A stretch of DNA of 64,000 nt from Apus apus (Eukaryota; Chordata; Aves; Apodiformes; Apodidae): contig NC_067301.1 of the NCBI RefSeq assembly GCF_020740795.1, forward strand, positions 7,268,501 to 7,332,500. Direction: 5' to 3'. This document shows, in pieces, positions 33,501 to 47,000 of this stretch; within the stretch, counting starts at the first letter, position 1; every line of letters starts with the position of its first letter. Made by a program: the position numbers and the translations under genes. Below the pieces are notes generated by a model, which made no database searches, was not told where the DNA came from, and saw nothing but the letters and a program-made list of their open reading frames with translations.

Positions 33501-36500
33501 TGCCCTCCCTGGGATATATACATTAATTCAGAGGGCAGTGCCTTCTGCTCTGGTTACATGGACAGTGTGATGCTGAGGAGCTTGTTGCCTCTGTCTTGTG
33601 ACCATTTCTTTTCCCCTTTCCCATCCAGTGCTCCCTCACTCTGCGTTCTGCTAAGAGCCTTGTGCTCCAGCACAAACTACCATGCAAATTGATGCCTAAC
33701 CCTTTTTTTTTTTTTTTTTTTTTTTTTAAGAATTAAGGCTTTATTGAGGCAGAAGGCTGGAGATGAGCATGTTATGGCTCAGTGTGAATTCGTCCCTTCC
33801 TGTGCCTCCTCTCCCAGTAGGGTGCAGACCCTTGTTCACTCAAGTGCTTGTTTTCTTCTAGGAGATGTTGCTGCACGTGGCAGCAGTGGGATGGGAGCTG
33901 CCTCCTGGTGCCTCCCAGCTGAGCTCTTGCTGTGATTAGCACACTAGAAACACCAACAGCTTCATATCCATCCCTGGCCAGCCATCTCCTGGTAGCTAGA
34001 AGCTGTCACAGGTGACCTGGTCTTGGGAGCTTAGATGTTTTGTTTTCTCTTGTTGGATTTCCATGCCCTCCTGGACAATGGAGGGGGTTATGGAGAGATT
34101 TCTTCCTGTCCTGCCTGTGTTTAGGTGGTGAAAATGCAAAGTCCTTAAACAAAGCTCATTGTTGGCAATTCCAGGATCTAAGTGTAAAATCATGGAAGAG
34201 GTCAGAATCCCAGATTTTGGGGCTCTCCTGTTTTTCAGGCTTTCCCTACTGGCTTTGAAGGACACCCATTCCCATGAACTCCAGAGCAGCTGATCCTTGG
34301 TGCATGTCAATCAGGTGGAGCGATGGTTTTTGCTGATGTTGCAGGAGTTCTAGCCAAAAGCTCTGGCTCTGCTTGGTTTATGCATGACTTTGGGAGGGTT
34401 TCCACTTCCCTCACAGTCAATTAATGCTGCTGCCTTTTCTGCTTGTCTCCAGATCACATTTTCAGCCCTGTATCACTGAAATGCCTTTGCAGTCCCCCAG
34501 GCTCCCTGTCTCTGCTTCTGCATGGTGAGGGAGAGTAGATTTGGCAGTGGCTTTAATGCCCATGTCCTGGAGAGGAGCAGGTAGCACTGGAGTAGAGCAT
34601 CCCTCCTGAAATCATGTAGGGAACGTGCTCATCTCCAGCTGGGTGGATTTATTCAGCCCAGCTGCTGTGATGCTGTGGAGATGTGAAAATAGCCAATTGA
34701 TGACTTGCCTTCTGCTTCCTGTTGAGAGACACCTCGCTGGCTCAGGGACCACAGGGGTGTTTATCTCTTCAGGGTATTTCCTCTCACTGGTGTTTGCTCC
34801 AGGCCACATCCCCTGTTGCCCTGGGGAGCTGGCAGCAGGGGCTGACATCACTCCTGTGGCAGTCCTGGCCTGCCCCTGGGCCAGAGCTGCCAGCCACTGG
34901 AGCACAGGACCACCAGCAGCCTGTGGCTGAAGCTAGCAGCACTCTTGTGGAGCTCATAAGTTGGCCATGAAGCCACCAAGGGTCACTCAGGTGCTTTTAA
35001 GAAGTCTACAAGTGCTTGCACCCACACTGCCTGTTTTGTTGGTCCTCTAAGGGCTTTGCCCCACAAAGCCTTGTGTGGTTCTTCTGAGAGGGCAGCTCAC
35101 TTGGGCATTTCAAGGTTTCTCTCTTTCAAGATTCCTAATGCCACATCCTCATACTTTTTTGTGTCACATCCTGATTTTTCCTTACATTTAGCTCAGTACC
35201 TAGGGAAGAACTTCTTTCCTCTGAGGATAATAGAGCCCTGGGACAGGCTGTCCAGAGAAGCTGTGGAGTCTCCTTCTCTGGAGATACTCCAAACCCACCT
35301 GGATGTGTTCCTGTGGGATCTCCTGTAGGTGACCCTGCTCTGGCAGGGGTTGGACTGGATGATCTCCAGAGGTCCCTTCTAACTCCCCCCTACTCTATTC
35401 TTCTGTGACACAGGTCTGGTGATGATTTGAGGTTCATCATCTGCAAAAGGATTGGATTCTATGGGTTCCTAAGCTGATGTTGTCTCTTTACACCCAGAGG
35501 AGGTGTTTCTGAAAACCAGCTCATAACCCTGTTGGTGGACAGGGTTATGAGAGCCTTCTGGGGAGGAAAAAAATGCCATTTGTTCTCCTACCCCTAACAC
35601 AAGGCGTTCACAGGGAGAGCAGTTGGTTTAGAAGGCTGGATTTTGGCCGTGGGTTTTGTGCAAGGAGCTGAAGCAGCACCTCAGAGCCTCTGCCTCTGGT
35701 TGCACAACCTCAGCTGCTGTTGAGTGATTTCAACTTTCCCTGCTTCTGGTGTCCTGGTCCAAGAAGAGAAACTGAAATAAGTGGGGGCAAGAGGTTTTGG
35801 TTGCTGGGGAGGGAGACAAAGCCAGCAGGGTTCCCAAGAGTTGCAGGGCACAGGCACCCTTGCTTGTTTTGGTGCATTTGGTGCATTTACCACCCAGATG
35901 TTTTTTTTTTTCTTCCTATGAGATCGGTTTTTTTGATTGTGCTGAGTGTGGGAGCTTTCCATCTGCCTCCTGTGAGCACAGGGACCCTGTTCCACAGCTA
36001 TGGCAGAGGAAGGGGATGCTCCCTGTGATGTGCAAGGTGTCACTGCTGACTAAAGAATCCTGTCCTTGGCTGAGCCACACACAGGCCCAGCCTGCTGCAA
36101 GGCTTGCTGCTCAGAAATAAGGGAGGAAAGCCCTGGAAAAGCCTTGGGGATGAGAGCTGACGACACTGTGTGTCCCAGGAGGTGACAGTGTTGCTGGTGC
36201 TTGACTACAAGTGACTCCAGGCTCTGTGTTTCCAGCCAGGAAGCATCTTTGCTGTGGGTTTCAGCTTCACCTGTTTCAGGCGCCTGTCTCTGCACATCAC
36301 AAGCACGTTCTGTTTCTCTTCAGTCTGCTCCAACACCACTTGTGGTGCTTTCAATGTGCCAGTGGATTTCATCAGGAAAGCCACAAATCTTTTCCCTGTG
36401 CTGGGCACTGCTGAGGCTGCACCTCAAATCCTGGGGTCAGTTCTGGGCCCCTCAGGACAAGAAGGACATGGAGGGGCTGGAGCGTGTCCAGGGAAGGGCA

Positions 36501-39500
36501 AGGGAGCTGGGGAAGGGGCTGGAGCACAAGTCTGAGCAGGAGCAGCTGAGGGAGCTGGGGGTGTCCAGCCTGGAGACCAGGAGGTGAGGGGAGACCTGCT
36601 GGCTCTGCAGCTGCCTGAGAGGAGGTTGGAGCCAGGGGGGTCGGGCTCTGCTCCCCAGGAACAAGGGATGGGACAAGAGGAAATGACCTCAAGTTGCACC
36701 AGGGGAGGTTTAGGTTGGATCTTGGGAGAATTTTTTCACTGTGGTCAGGCCCTGGCACAGGCTGCCCAGAGAGGTGGTGGAGTCACCATAAGCTGGAGTG
36801 TTCAAAAAAACATGTGGACACTTCAGGGACATGGTTTAGTGGGCACGGTGTGTTGGATTGGTGGTTGGACTTAGAGGGCTTTTTCAACCTTTTCTATGAT
36901 TCCATGATTCTAAGACCCAGGTGAGTGCAGGAAGCTGGGCACTGAGGCCAGTGCTGGTTTGGGAGCTTCTTGTAAGAAATAATGAGTCCAGTCATCTCTG
37001 AAACCTCCAAACAATCCTGCCAGAGCTGAAGTTTCAGGGCTTTGTGTTGTACAAGTGCACAAGAAATTAACAGTCCTGCATTCAAATTCATCCTGCTTTT
37101 ATGGGTGGTATGGACAACTGGACATTTCCAGCCTCCTCTTGATCCATTTGCCTTTCAGTGTCTGTGCTCCCCCAGCAGACACAACAGTGCTGGTTGCTTA
37201 TCTCTCCTCTGATGTGTCTGTTCTGTTCCTTCCCATTGTCTTCCCTTGGGATTGAGCTGTCATCAACTGCCTGGGACAAAGTCAGGCTCTTGCCACCTTT
37301 TTTAGGTGCTCTCTGGAGCTCCAGCCTTGCTCCTTAGGGTGCTGAGCTCTAAGTGCAGCCCTGGACAGAGTGACCTAGAGCTGGCTTCTTCATCAGCATT
37401 TTTTAAATAATGATATTAGTCAGCTTTGCAAGCTACATTTACAGGAACCTGTCGGGGTTTGCTCCTGCTGCAGAGGGTTTATGGCTGTGCAGTCTGGTGG
37501 GTGACGTGCCACTGTCCGTGTCCAGTCGTGCAGTGTGATAGAAAATCAGATGCTGGGAGCAGGTTTGGGAAGGGGTTTGGGTCTAGCAAAGGGTTTGCAT
37601 CTCCAGCTGCCTGCCTGAATGGCTCATGAAGTACTCCCCTCAAAGAAAGCCACTTACTTGATAGCCTGGTCTTTCCAGCTGCTGGAGGAGATCGTGAGAG
37701 GGCAGGAACTGAGGCAGAAAAAAGGCTGCTGCTGTTTCTGAAGACAGGCTGGGAGAGTTGGGGTGTTCAGCCTGGAGAAGAGAAGGCTCCAGGGAGACCT
37801 TAGAGCACCTTCCAGTGCCTGAAGGGGCTCCAGGAAAGCTGGGGAGGGACTTGGGACAAGGGCAGGGAGGGATGGGATGAGGGGGAATGGATTAAAACTG
37901 AAAGAGAAATTGAGATTGGATCTTAGGAAGAATTCTTTGCTGTGAGGGTGGGGAGACCCTGGCCCAGGTTGCCCAGGGAAGCTGTGGCTGCCCCATCCCT
38001 GGCAGTGTTGAAGGGCAGGTTGGATGGGGCTTGGAGCAGCCTGGGCTGGTGGGAGGTGTCCCTGCCCATGCAGGGGGGTTGGGACTGGATGATCTTTAAA
38101 GTCCCTCCAACCCAAACAATTCCATGATGATTCTATGGTTCTGTTAGGTTTGGGCTGTCCACCTGCTGCTTCCTGGTGCTGCTTTTGTTCTGTGTTCCTG
38201 CAGCTGAGGAAACCCCTGCACAGTCCGTGTGCTTGGGGTGGGAAAATGGGCTTCCAAGTGCCTCTCTCCTTTTCCATGCACCAAGCACCGTGGCTGGGGA
38301 GCTGGTGGAATGCAAGGGCTTTTTACTTTGCTTTTCTTCCACCGTTGTTTATCCTGCCAGGGAAGTACTAAGCAGAACAAGGGAAATGAACTTGGTGTTG
38401 GAAGCTGCTGCTGCAACATTTGTGGGATGGATTTGTGGAGGGGAGGTGGGAGCTTGGCTGGGTTGTGGCCATCTGTGAGCTGGTCAGGAGACTGGAATTC
38501 AGTATTTCAAGAAGATTGTGAAAATACTGGAGATATTTCAAAGGAGCACCACAAGAATCATTAGATTTGGAGAATGGACTTTAAAGCGTGCCTGCCCCAT
38601 TGTTTTTTTGGCATCTCTTGCAACACAGCAGCTCTGCAAATGAGCCTGGAGAGCTTCACACTCCCTGAGAACTGGTGCAATTTATAGGCTGTAAAATTGT
38701 GCGAGGAATATCCCTTCAGCTGTGTGCCAGAGCAGGGTGTGGTGTATCACTGCGAAAAAAATTAACTCCTGATTGATAAACACAATTAAATCCACCCTCT
38801 CTTCAGTGGGGATGATGTGGAGTTGTTCAGAGTGCAGACCCTGTGTCCTCCCCCCCGGTGTGAACCATCTTTGTGTCCTTTTTGGATGAACACCTGCTCT
38901 GCTTCTCAAGTGTGTTGAACTCCCCAGCCTGGAGCGTTTGGGTGATTGTAACCAGTTCACCCCGGCAGGTTGTGTCCCACACTGTTGCAACACCAGTGCT
39001 GGGTCCCGGTGCAGGGTGGGGATGCCTCCTGCATGCCCACAGCACTTATTTTGGCCACAGGAATGTCTATAAATAGCCCCGGGTCAGGGCTGGAGGCCTT
39101 TGCCAGCCTCCAACCCTTCCTTCTGGTGCTGGAGTGCAGAGGAGATGCAGGCAAAAGCATCTGTCTGAAAAAGCCAGAGGTGACTGGAGTCACATTCAGG
39201 TAATGGTTTTTAACTGGATCACTTACCTCCTTCCTGATTTTCCCCAGCTCTCTGCCCAGGAATGTCAGGGAGCTGCTTTGTGGATGTGTCATCAAGTTTG
39301 GTCACCACCTCCCAGACAGGTCCATCTGCCACGTGTTTTGGGAGAGGTTGGGTTCAAATTATTCATTTGCGCTGTGTAGCCATTTACAGGAGAGAAAGAA
39401 ACACTCCAGGTAAATGCCTGGGCAGTGCCACATCATTCCTGCCTGTGCTGGGACCATCCATGGTCAGTTCCTCTGCCCTAAGATGCTTGTGGTCATCATT

Positions 39501-40949
39501 CCTATGAATTTTCAGCTGGGTGCATCTTGGAGCAGACCAGTGGCCCTTTGGGAAGTTATGTAACTGGGTCCTGTTCTCCAACTGGGAAAGCTGTTTCATT
39601 GCACCTCTCCTCCATGTGTGTCTTCACCCTTCTTCCCAAGCTGAGAACACCTCCCCATCAGCTTTTGCAACTCACAGCCCTTTGCCACCCTCACTGCAGG
39701 GATGACTCAACCCAGGAGATTCCAAGGCTTGTTCTGGCTTGTTTCCTCCCTGGACACGTGGTGGCTCAGTGAGGGTTCTCCTGCACAGTCTTTTTGGGGC
39801 TTGTGCTCCAGCAAGCCCTGCAAGTCCTTCTGCTCAGGGCTTGGAGGGATGCTTGGAAGTGATACTGTCTCTTGATGTGGCACCATCCAGGGAATGTGGT
39901 GGCACATCTTTGTGCCTGTGGGAAGGGCTGAGCCCTTGGTGCACTTCCCTGTGACCGACAGCTCCTCAAATGTGACTCAGAGCACCCAAATCTGAAACTG
40001 CTGAGTGTGCATTTCCTCGTGCACGGGGCTGCTGTGACCCTGTGCCTCTGAGCAAAGCACAGTCACACCAGCTTGTCCTCTGGTTCCTGATGTTGCAGAG
40101 GGACAGATTTGAGCCTTTTGGGGTAGGTTTGCTCTGGATATGACTGTGGGGACAGGTTTTCCAGCTGCCTCCCCAGGAAGGGGATGCAATGCAGGGGTGG
40201 CTGCTCTGTGCAGAGCAGGAGGCTGCGTGCACCCTGCAGAGCAGCAACAAGTAACACCTAGGTTTGAACAAGCCCTTCAGAACCTTTGTGGGGAGAAGAT
40301 TTGGCTTTTCTAGGGAAGAGAAATCTGGTTTTCAGAAATTCCTTGGTGCTTCTTGATGTTTGGAAGTGCTGAGATGAGACAAGGGCTGTTTGCATCCTCT
40401 GATGGTGGGAGCAGGTTGGTCCATGTAGCAACAGAGAGGGTTGTGAGCTGTGAACTGGCAGCAGGAAGGACTGGAGCAAAGATCTACATTATTTTTTGAA
40501 AAGGAAGGAAAGAAAAAAGAGGAAATACTTCTGTTTGCTCCTCTGTTTTGCTGCCCGGGCTTGGAGTCTCTGTCATGGGGAATTCCTCCAGCTGGCAGCA
40601 CAGGCTCCAAGTTCTCCCCAGGCTGACCTCCCCAAGCTGTGTGTATCTCTCCCTGTTTTTCGGGGTAAGCTTGTGTAGAGCCAGGTTATTTTTGTACTCC
40701 CTTGGCTGCCTCCCACAGCTGCATTTCCTCAAGGCAGCAGAAACACCCAGGATGAAACTCCTCATCCAAGGGTACCCCAGCTCTCTTCAGAGGCTACAAC
40801 CTGGTTTGGACAAGCTGGGAATTTCTGCCGTTGAATCCTGGCTCACGTCCCATATGGCAGGGACTTTGCTTCCTGCCTCATCCTCTCCAAATTGGGATAT
40901 TTTAGTGAGCTCCAGACAGCTCTTGGTGACAGAGACCATCCCCCATGGC

Positions 40950-41044
<95 letters not shown>

Positions 41045-44000
41045 CCTGAGGGACACAGCTCTAAATCATGACTTTGTTTCTTCTAGTGTCTTTGCTGCAG
41101 CTTAGCACACTGGCTGCAAGTACCTCCTGAAATAGTTCTTGAATAGTGGGATTTTAGGGCTTTCTCCCTGCTCGGGTCTGAGCTGCCTATTAATAGCTCA
41201 GATTCCTCCCAAAAATGGATGAGAGCTGCTGAGCTGAAACACTTCAGGTCTTGTCTGGGTGTCAAGAGAATGTGCATCCCTGGAGCCCCCACGAGGGGCT
41301 CTGCAAGCAAAACGTTAGTGTGTGTTTCCTTCCCAAGGGGGAAACCTTTGGGACTAGGTGGGACAGGGACAGGCTGAACTGTGCTGGGCGGTGGGACAAG
41401 GGAATCTGGCTGTGATTATTCTAGCTCAGCATCACCTTTCCCACATAAGGGCTGGGACCAGCTCCATGTGGAAACATGCCTGGCTCTCCCATCTTACCTA
41501 AGAGCTCCAGTCAAGGTCTTCAAGCCAAGAGGGTGTTGGGAGCTGGATAGAGTGTTGTTGGGAATGGTTCCCAGGAGCTGTGAAGTGTTCTCTGTCCCTT
41601 TGATAACTTTTACCTGGAGACTGGGTGATTTTTCTAAAGGACTTTCTCTGGCTTGAGCAATAACTCAGGAGGAGAAACCAGTTTCTGGGGACAGGTCAGA
41701 TTCAACAAGAACATTCCTGTCAACTTTTTGGTTGTTTTTGTTGTTTGTTTGGGTTTTTTTTATCTACCTTGTGAGGTTTGGCAAAGACATACCAAGTCAC
41801 CAAAATAATGTACACAAAGGTGACACAGGCTTGCTTGTCACCAGCCAGAGGAACTAAAGTGTCCTGTACAGCTGAGATTGCCCCCTGGAGGAGTAACCTC
41901 CCTGTCTGAACATGAAGTATGTGCCAGATGGGCACCTAAATAAGCTGAAGGAGCAGGAGGCGGCCAGTGGGTTGGCTGGGAAGGGATATAGGATTTGGGT
42001 GTAAGGGGATTTCTAGGATTTCCTGTGGGTTTTGCAGAAGCAGAAAAGCAATTTATGCTGCGTGGAGCCAGTTGTCAGCAGAGCACAGGGCCAGCACCAG
42101 CCTCAGAGCTAACTTGGCAGCTGTGAACAGGTTAACTGAGGCTGAGTGAAGGGCTGCCCTGAGCTTTGAGAAAGTGGTAGCTATGTTATGTGACAGCTTG
42201 GGATTGATGGTAGATAAGATGCTCAGCATGGGGCAGCTGTGTGCACTTGCAGCCCAGAAACCAACCATGTCCTGGGCTGTGTCACCAGCAGTGTGACCAG
42301 CAGGGCCAGGGAGGGGATTCTCCTCCTTTACTCGGCTCTTGCGAGACCCCACCTGAAGAGCTGTCAGCTGCCTGGCAGCAGTAGCCAGCATTGTGGCAAT
42401 CACTTGGGCTGCCCAGAACAAGAAGTCTTCCATCTCTTCCCAGGATGCTGAAGCTGCACTGATTTCAGACACATTTAGCGCAGGGCACATGACATCGACT
42501 TAGAGCATCTTTTATACCTCGAAGCAACTTCTCTCCACAACCAGGGTTTCTCTGAGATTGAGGAGGGGACTCAGTCCCATGGCAGAGCTAGAAACAGAGC
42601 CCACAGCCTTGATTTCTTTCTGTTCTGAGGGGCTTTGTGAGGGCTGCACCCTGAAGGGGAACCAGCACCCCCCTGCTGTGGTGCCAGCTGGGCAGGAGGG
42701 GCTGTGCAGCCCAGCCTGCCTGCTCCACAAACAGGCAAGTTGGCTGTGCAGCCATGGCCAGGCTGCTGCCATATCTCTGAAACATGGGGAGACCTCTGTG
42801 GGTAAGGTTCTCCTCTGACTTTACTGCCTTGAAACCAACTGCTACACCCCTTAAGTGACCTACATTGAGGTTTAGCAAGCTGAGAGATTAAAAAGAACTG
42901 TTTATTGCTGGCTGTGAGTGTGTCAGCATCTCCACCTTCCCCTCGGTGGGCTGCAGAAGGTGTTTGAGCTCTCCCATCTCTTCTCTTTGCAGCTGCAGAG
43001 CTACTTTGCTGCCTGTGAAGATGAGACACCGGCCATCAGGAACCACGACAAGGTCCTTCAGCGACTCTGTGAACATCTGGACCATGCTCTGCTCTACGGG
43101 TAAGCAGGGAGCCTGGGCTGCTGGGCTGCTTCTCTCCATGCCTCGCCTGGCCTGTAGCCTCAGCACTGGGGAAGCCATCTGGGTGGTAATTGGGATGGAG
43201 ATAACAAAGCCCTTTGCTTAACCTTCCTCTGGGCTGCTTCCTTCTTCCAGCCTGCAAGATCTTTCCTCAGGCTACTGGGTGCTGGTTGTTCACTTCACCC
43301 GCCGTGAAGCCATCAAACAGATCGAGGTCCTTCAGCACGTGGCCACCAACTTGGGACGCAGTGAGTATTCACAGACACTGCCCTGGCTCCCGGGGCTGAC
43401 CTCACTTTGGGAATACCTGGATACATGTTGAAGGGTTGGAGCTGCAGGCAGACCAAGGGAGCCAGCAGGGAGCTGCCTGCTGAGTCCAGCTTATGCTCAC
43501 CGAGGAGGTGGGAGTCCGGGCTGTAGAAATAATTGCACCGTGTCCAGGATAGGGTGTTGGGTCAAAGGTGTAGCCCTGCTTCTGCTGTGAAACCAGAGCT
43601 GGGCTGTGCCCTGGGGAAGGGCTTCTGGCAGGGGGGAGGCATCACCTCTCTTGCCCCACAGCGTCTGCCTGTAGCTGTTGTTTTTCCCAGCACTGCTTCT
43701 CCCCCTCTGCAAGTGTCTGTAGTAGATGTTTGGGACCCTTGAGGCCGCTCTGACGCCGGACGGTGCCCAGAGACCTCCTCTGCCTGGTGATCCCAACACC
43801 CTCCATCTCCCAAGCCCTGTACTGCTGAGAGCAGAGGTTCCTAGCTGCCTCCCCCACCACCTGTCTCTGCACCAGGGTGTGTGTGACATCCCAGATTGTA
43901 CCTCTGCTGATTCAGAGCGATTCTCCCTCTGGCTCTCCCATCTCCTGATCCCTGCTGGAAGTGCCAGCAGAGCTCCTATCTCTGCAGAGACACAACTCTG

Positions 44001-47000
44001 TCTGTTTCTCAACCAGCTACCACACAGCCTCTGATTCTTATTCCCACTTCAAATCATGACCTTCATCTCCCACTGACATTTTCCCCCACAGATGTCCCCA
44101 GTGCTCAGTCACTCCCCTGAAATGATACGAATGCAAATGAACAATCTGAAGTGTTTTAATGACCTGTGATTATTTCCAGGCTTGATTTGCTTCTCAGGTT
44201 TTTTCCCACAGATAAATCTCTCTGCTTCTTTCTTTTCAGGCCGGGCATGGCTGTACCTGGCCCTCAATGAAAACTCCTTGGAGAGCTATTTGAGGCTGTT
44301 CCAGGAGAACCTGAGCCTGCTGCACAAGTATTATGTCAAGTGAGTGTCCCAGGTTCTTGTTTGGACACTGGTTGGCATCCCTTCTTGTTGGAAGCAAGTT
44401 CTAATTTGCCAGTGGGGAACAAGCAGTTGTTCAGGGTCTGCTCTTTCCCTGTGGGTTTTGCAGAGGTTTTGCATGAATAGTTGAAAGGCCTCAGATGTGG
44501 ACACACTGCTCTATCTAAGAGGGCTTGCAAGCATCTCTCCTAGTTACTTGCTTTTACCCCCAGTCCCAGATCTAGCCTCTATTTTCTTCTACATTTCCCA
44601 GGAAGCTGCCAAGGTCTGCTCCAGGGACCCAGCTCCATTGGATGCCTGGAAATCTGGCTGTAGCTCAGTTCAGGGCCAGCACATAGTGGATGCCCACCTG
44701 CTCTGAGCCACATATACCTGCCCTTAAGCTCTGCCACTGCCCCTAGGAGGCCACCAGCAGGCTCACAGCCCTGGGGCTGTGTATGGGGCAGCTCAGAGAC
44801 ACACCACCAAGAAACCAGAAGGACACTTGGAGTTATTTCTTCTCTTTCCCATATATCTAAACCTCTTCTGTTTTATCCATGCTGCAGGAATGCCCTGGTT
44901 TGCAGCCATGATCATCTGACTTTGTTCTTAACACTGGTGTCTGGGCTGGAGTTCATCCGCTTTGACTTGGATCTGGTGAGTGATTTATCTCTTTCTCTTG
45001 GCTCTGGGAGAGCAGGTATGGGAGCAGGGGGAGTCCTGGGTGTCACAAGTCCCACTGCTTGGTTCAGGGTGTACCTTCTAACAAGGCCTTCAGCTGAAAA
45101 CATGCAGCTGCTGCTTTTAGGAAAGGCTCTAGGCTGGGGTCTCTGGAGGTTCAGCAACAAGATTTGTTCCTATTGCTCAGTTATTCCTCTGCAGGGCTCA
45201 GAAGAGGAGCAAGGCAGGGGTGGGGAAACTGGCCATGTGTGCTGGAGCCCAGAAACCAACCATGTCCTGGGCTGTGTGACCAGCAGGGCCAGGGAGGGGA
45301 TTGTCCCCTCTGCTCAGCTCTGGTGAGACCCCCCTGCAGGGCTGGGACCAGTTCTGGGGTCCCCAAAACAAGACGGATGTGGAGCCCACATCCTTCTCTC
45401 TGGAGAGAGCCCAGAGGAGGCCCCGGAGATGATCCAAGGGCTGGAGCAGCTCTGCTCTGGAGACAGGCTGGGAGAGTTGGGGTGTTGAGTCTGGAGAAGA
45501 GAGGGCTCCAGGGAGACCTTAGAGCACCTTCCAGTGCCTGAAGGGGCTCCAGGAAAGCTGGGGAGGGACTTGGGACAAGGGCAGGGAGGGATGGGATGAG
45601 GGGGAGATGGTTTTAAGTTGAAAGAGGGGAGATTCAGGTTGGACATGAGGAGGAGATTCTTTGCTGTGAGGGTGGTGAGACCCTGGCCCAGGTTGCCCAG
45701 GGAAGCTGTGGCTGCCCCATCCCTGGCAGTGTTGAAGGGCAGGTTGGATGGGGCTTGGAGCAACCTGGGCTGGTGGGAGGTGTCCCTGCCCATGCAGGGG
45801 TGGTTGGAGCCAGATGATCTTTAAGGGCCCCACCTACCCAACCCATGATATGATATGATTTATGAAGCCAGCTGTGGGGCAGGTGGGTGGGGATGAAGGG
45901 GCTGGTGTCCCTCCAGGTGCACTTGGAGCCACTGGCCAACCCCTGGTTTCCTCTGAAAGGTGGCAGGAAGGGACAGTCAGAGGATGTTCAAGGACACCCT
46001 GTCACTTGGGCTGTGCTAACAACTGGGTGTGGTGACTCAGCCTGACTCACCCCACGCTCTCTTCTCCACAGGATGCTCCTTACCTGGACCTGGCCCCATA
46101 CATGCCAGATTACTACAAACCTCAGTATCTGCTGGACTTTGAGGAGCGCCTGCCCAGCTCCGTGCATGGCTCAGACAGCCTGTCCCTCAACTCCTTCAAC
46201 TCAGTCACCTCCACCAACTTGGAATGGGATGACAGTGCCATTGCTCCATCCAGTGAAGGTCAGTGGGTCTTTGGAGATAGGTGTGGTCAGGGCTGTGTTC
46301 TGTTCCCTTTGGATGAGCTGCTGGACCAGAGGAGACACCAAATGAAGTGGCAAATGATAGGCTGGAATGCTGCAGCCCCTCCATGTCCTTGTGGGGAAGG
46401 GCCCTAGCATGCTTTTAGGAAAGGGCATGGAAGCACAGCACTTTTTTGGGGTCAACCACGACATCTGCACTAGACAGGGTTTGCTTTCAGCAGCTTCCTT
46501 ATGCCAAACCTCCAGCATCCAGGTAAGTTGGAGACAGCATGAGGAGCAGACACAGGAGAAGGCTCCTCTGTCCCCAGAGGTTTGGCATAAGCAGCCATTT
46601 CAGTGCATGCTGCACCCCCTGGGCTGGTATTCCTGTTCCTTCACCAACATGTTGGTGCCAGCACATCTCCTGCCTGTCCCTGTTGACTGGGGGCATCACT
46701 TGGGTTTGGCTACACTCTCCAGCCCAACTGATGGATGGAAGCTTAATGCTCAAGAGGAGAGAGTTTTGGAGTAGAGATCCAGGAGATTTGTTGAGCTAGA
46801 TTTTGGTTTAGCATCTTCACAAGCCATCTGTGATCTGTGCCTCAGTTCCCCATGCACAGAGGGATTTGGTGCTGATATAGAAATGCCATCCCCTGTTGTG
46901 GGACCAGGGTGGTGGAGGTTGTGGAACCACTGCTCATCACTGCTTATCGTTTCAGCAGGAGCATCTCACTACCCTGGGAGTGTAGGTGGAGCTGGAGATT

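Larger units (their letters stand above)
30468..42992 (+). other. PLEKHM2: PLEKHM2 intron 1
   Basis: The largest intron in the window, 12.5 kb, phase 0. It contains CR1 copies at 35200, 36400, 37743 and 42249, a 25-nt T tract at 33703-33727 that may mark a minus-strand retrocopy, and a CTAT microsatellite at 40951-41044. No alternative first exon or nested gene could be supported. Confidence 0.75.

Noticed and set aside
40548-41105. A 185-codon frame with a long Ser-Ile-Tyr-Leu repeat
   Set aside because: It is the translation of the CTAT microsatellite plus flanking intron. There is no splice or homology support.
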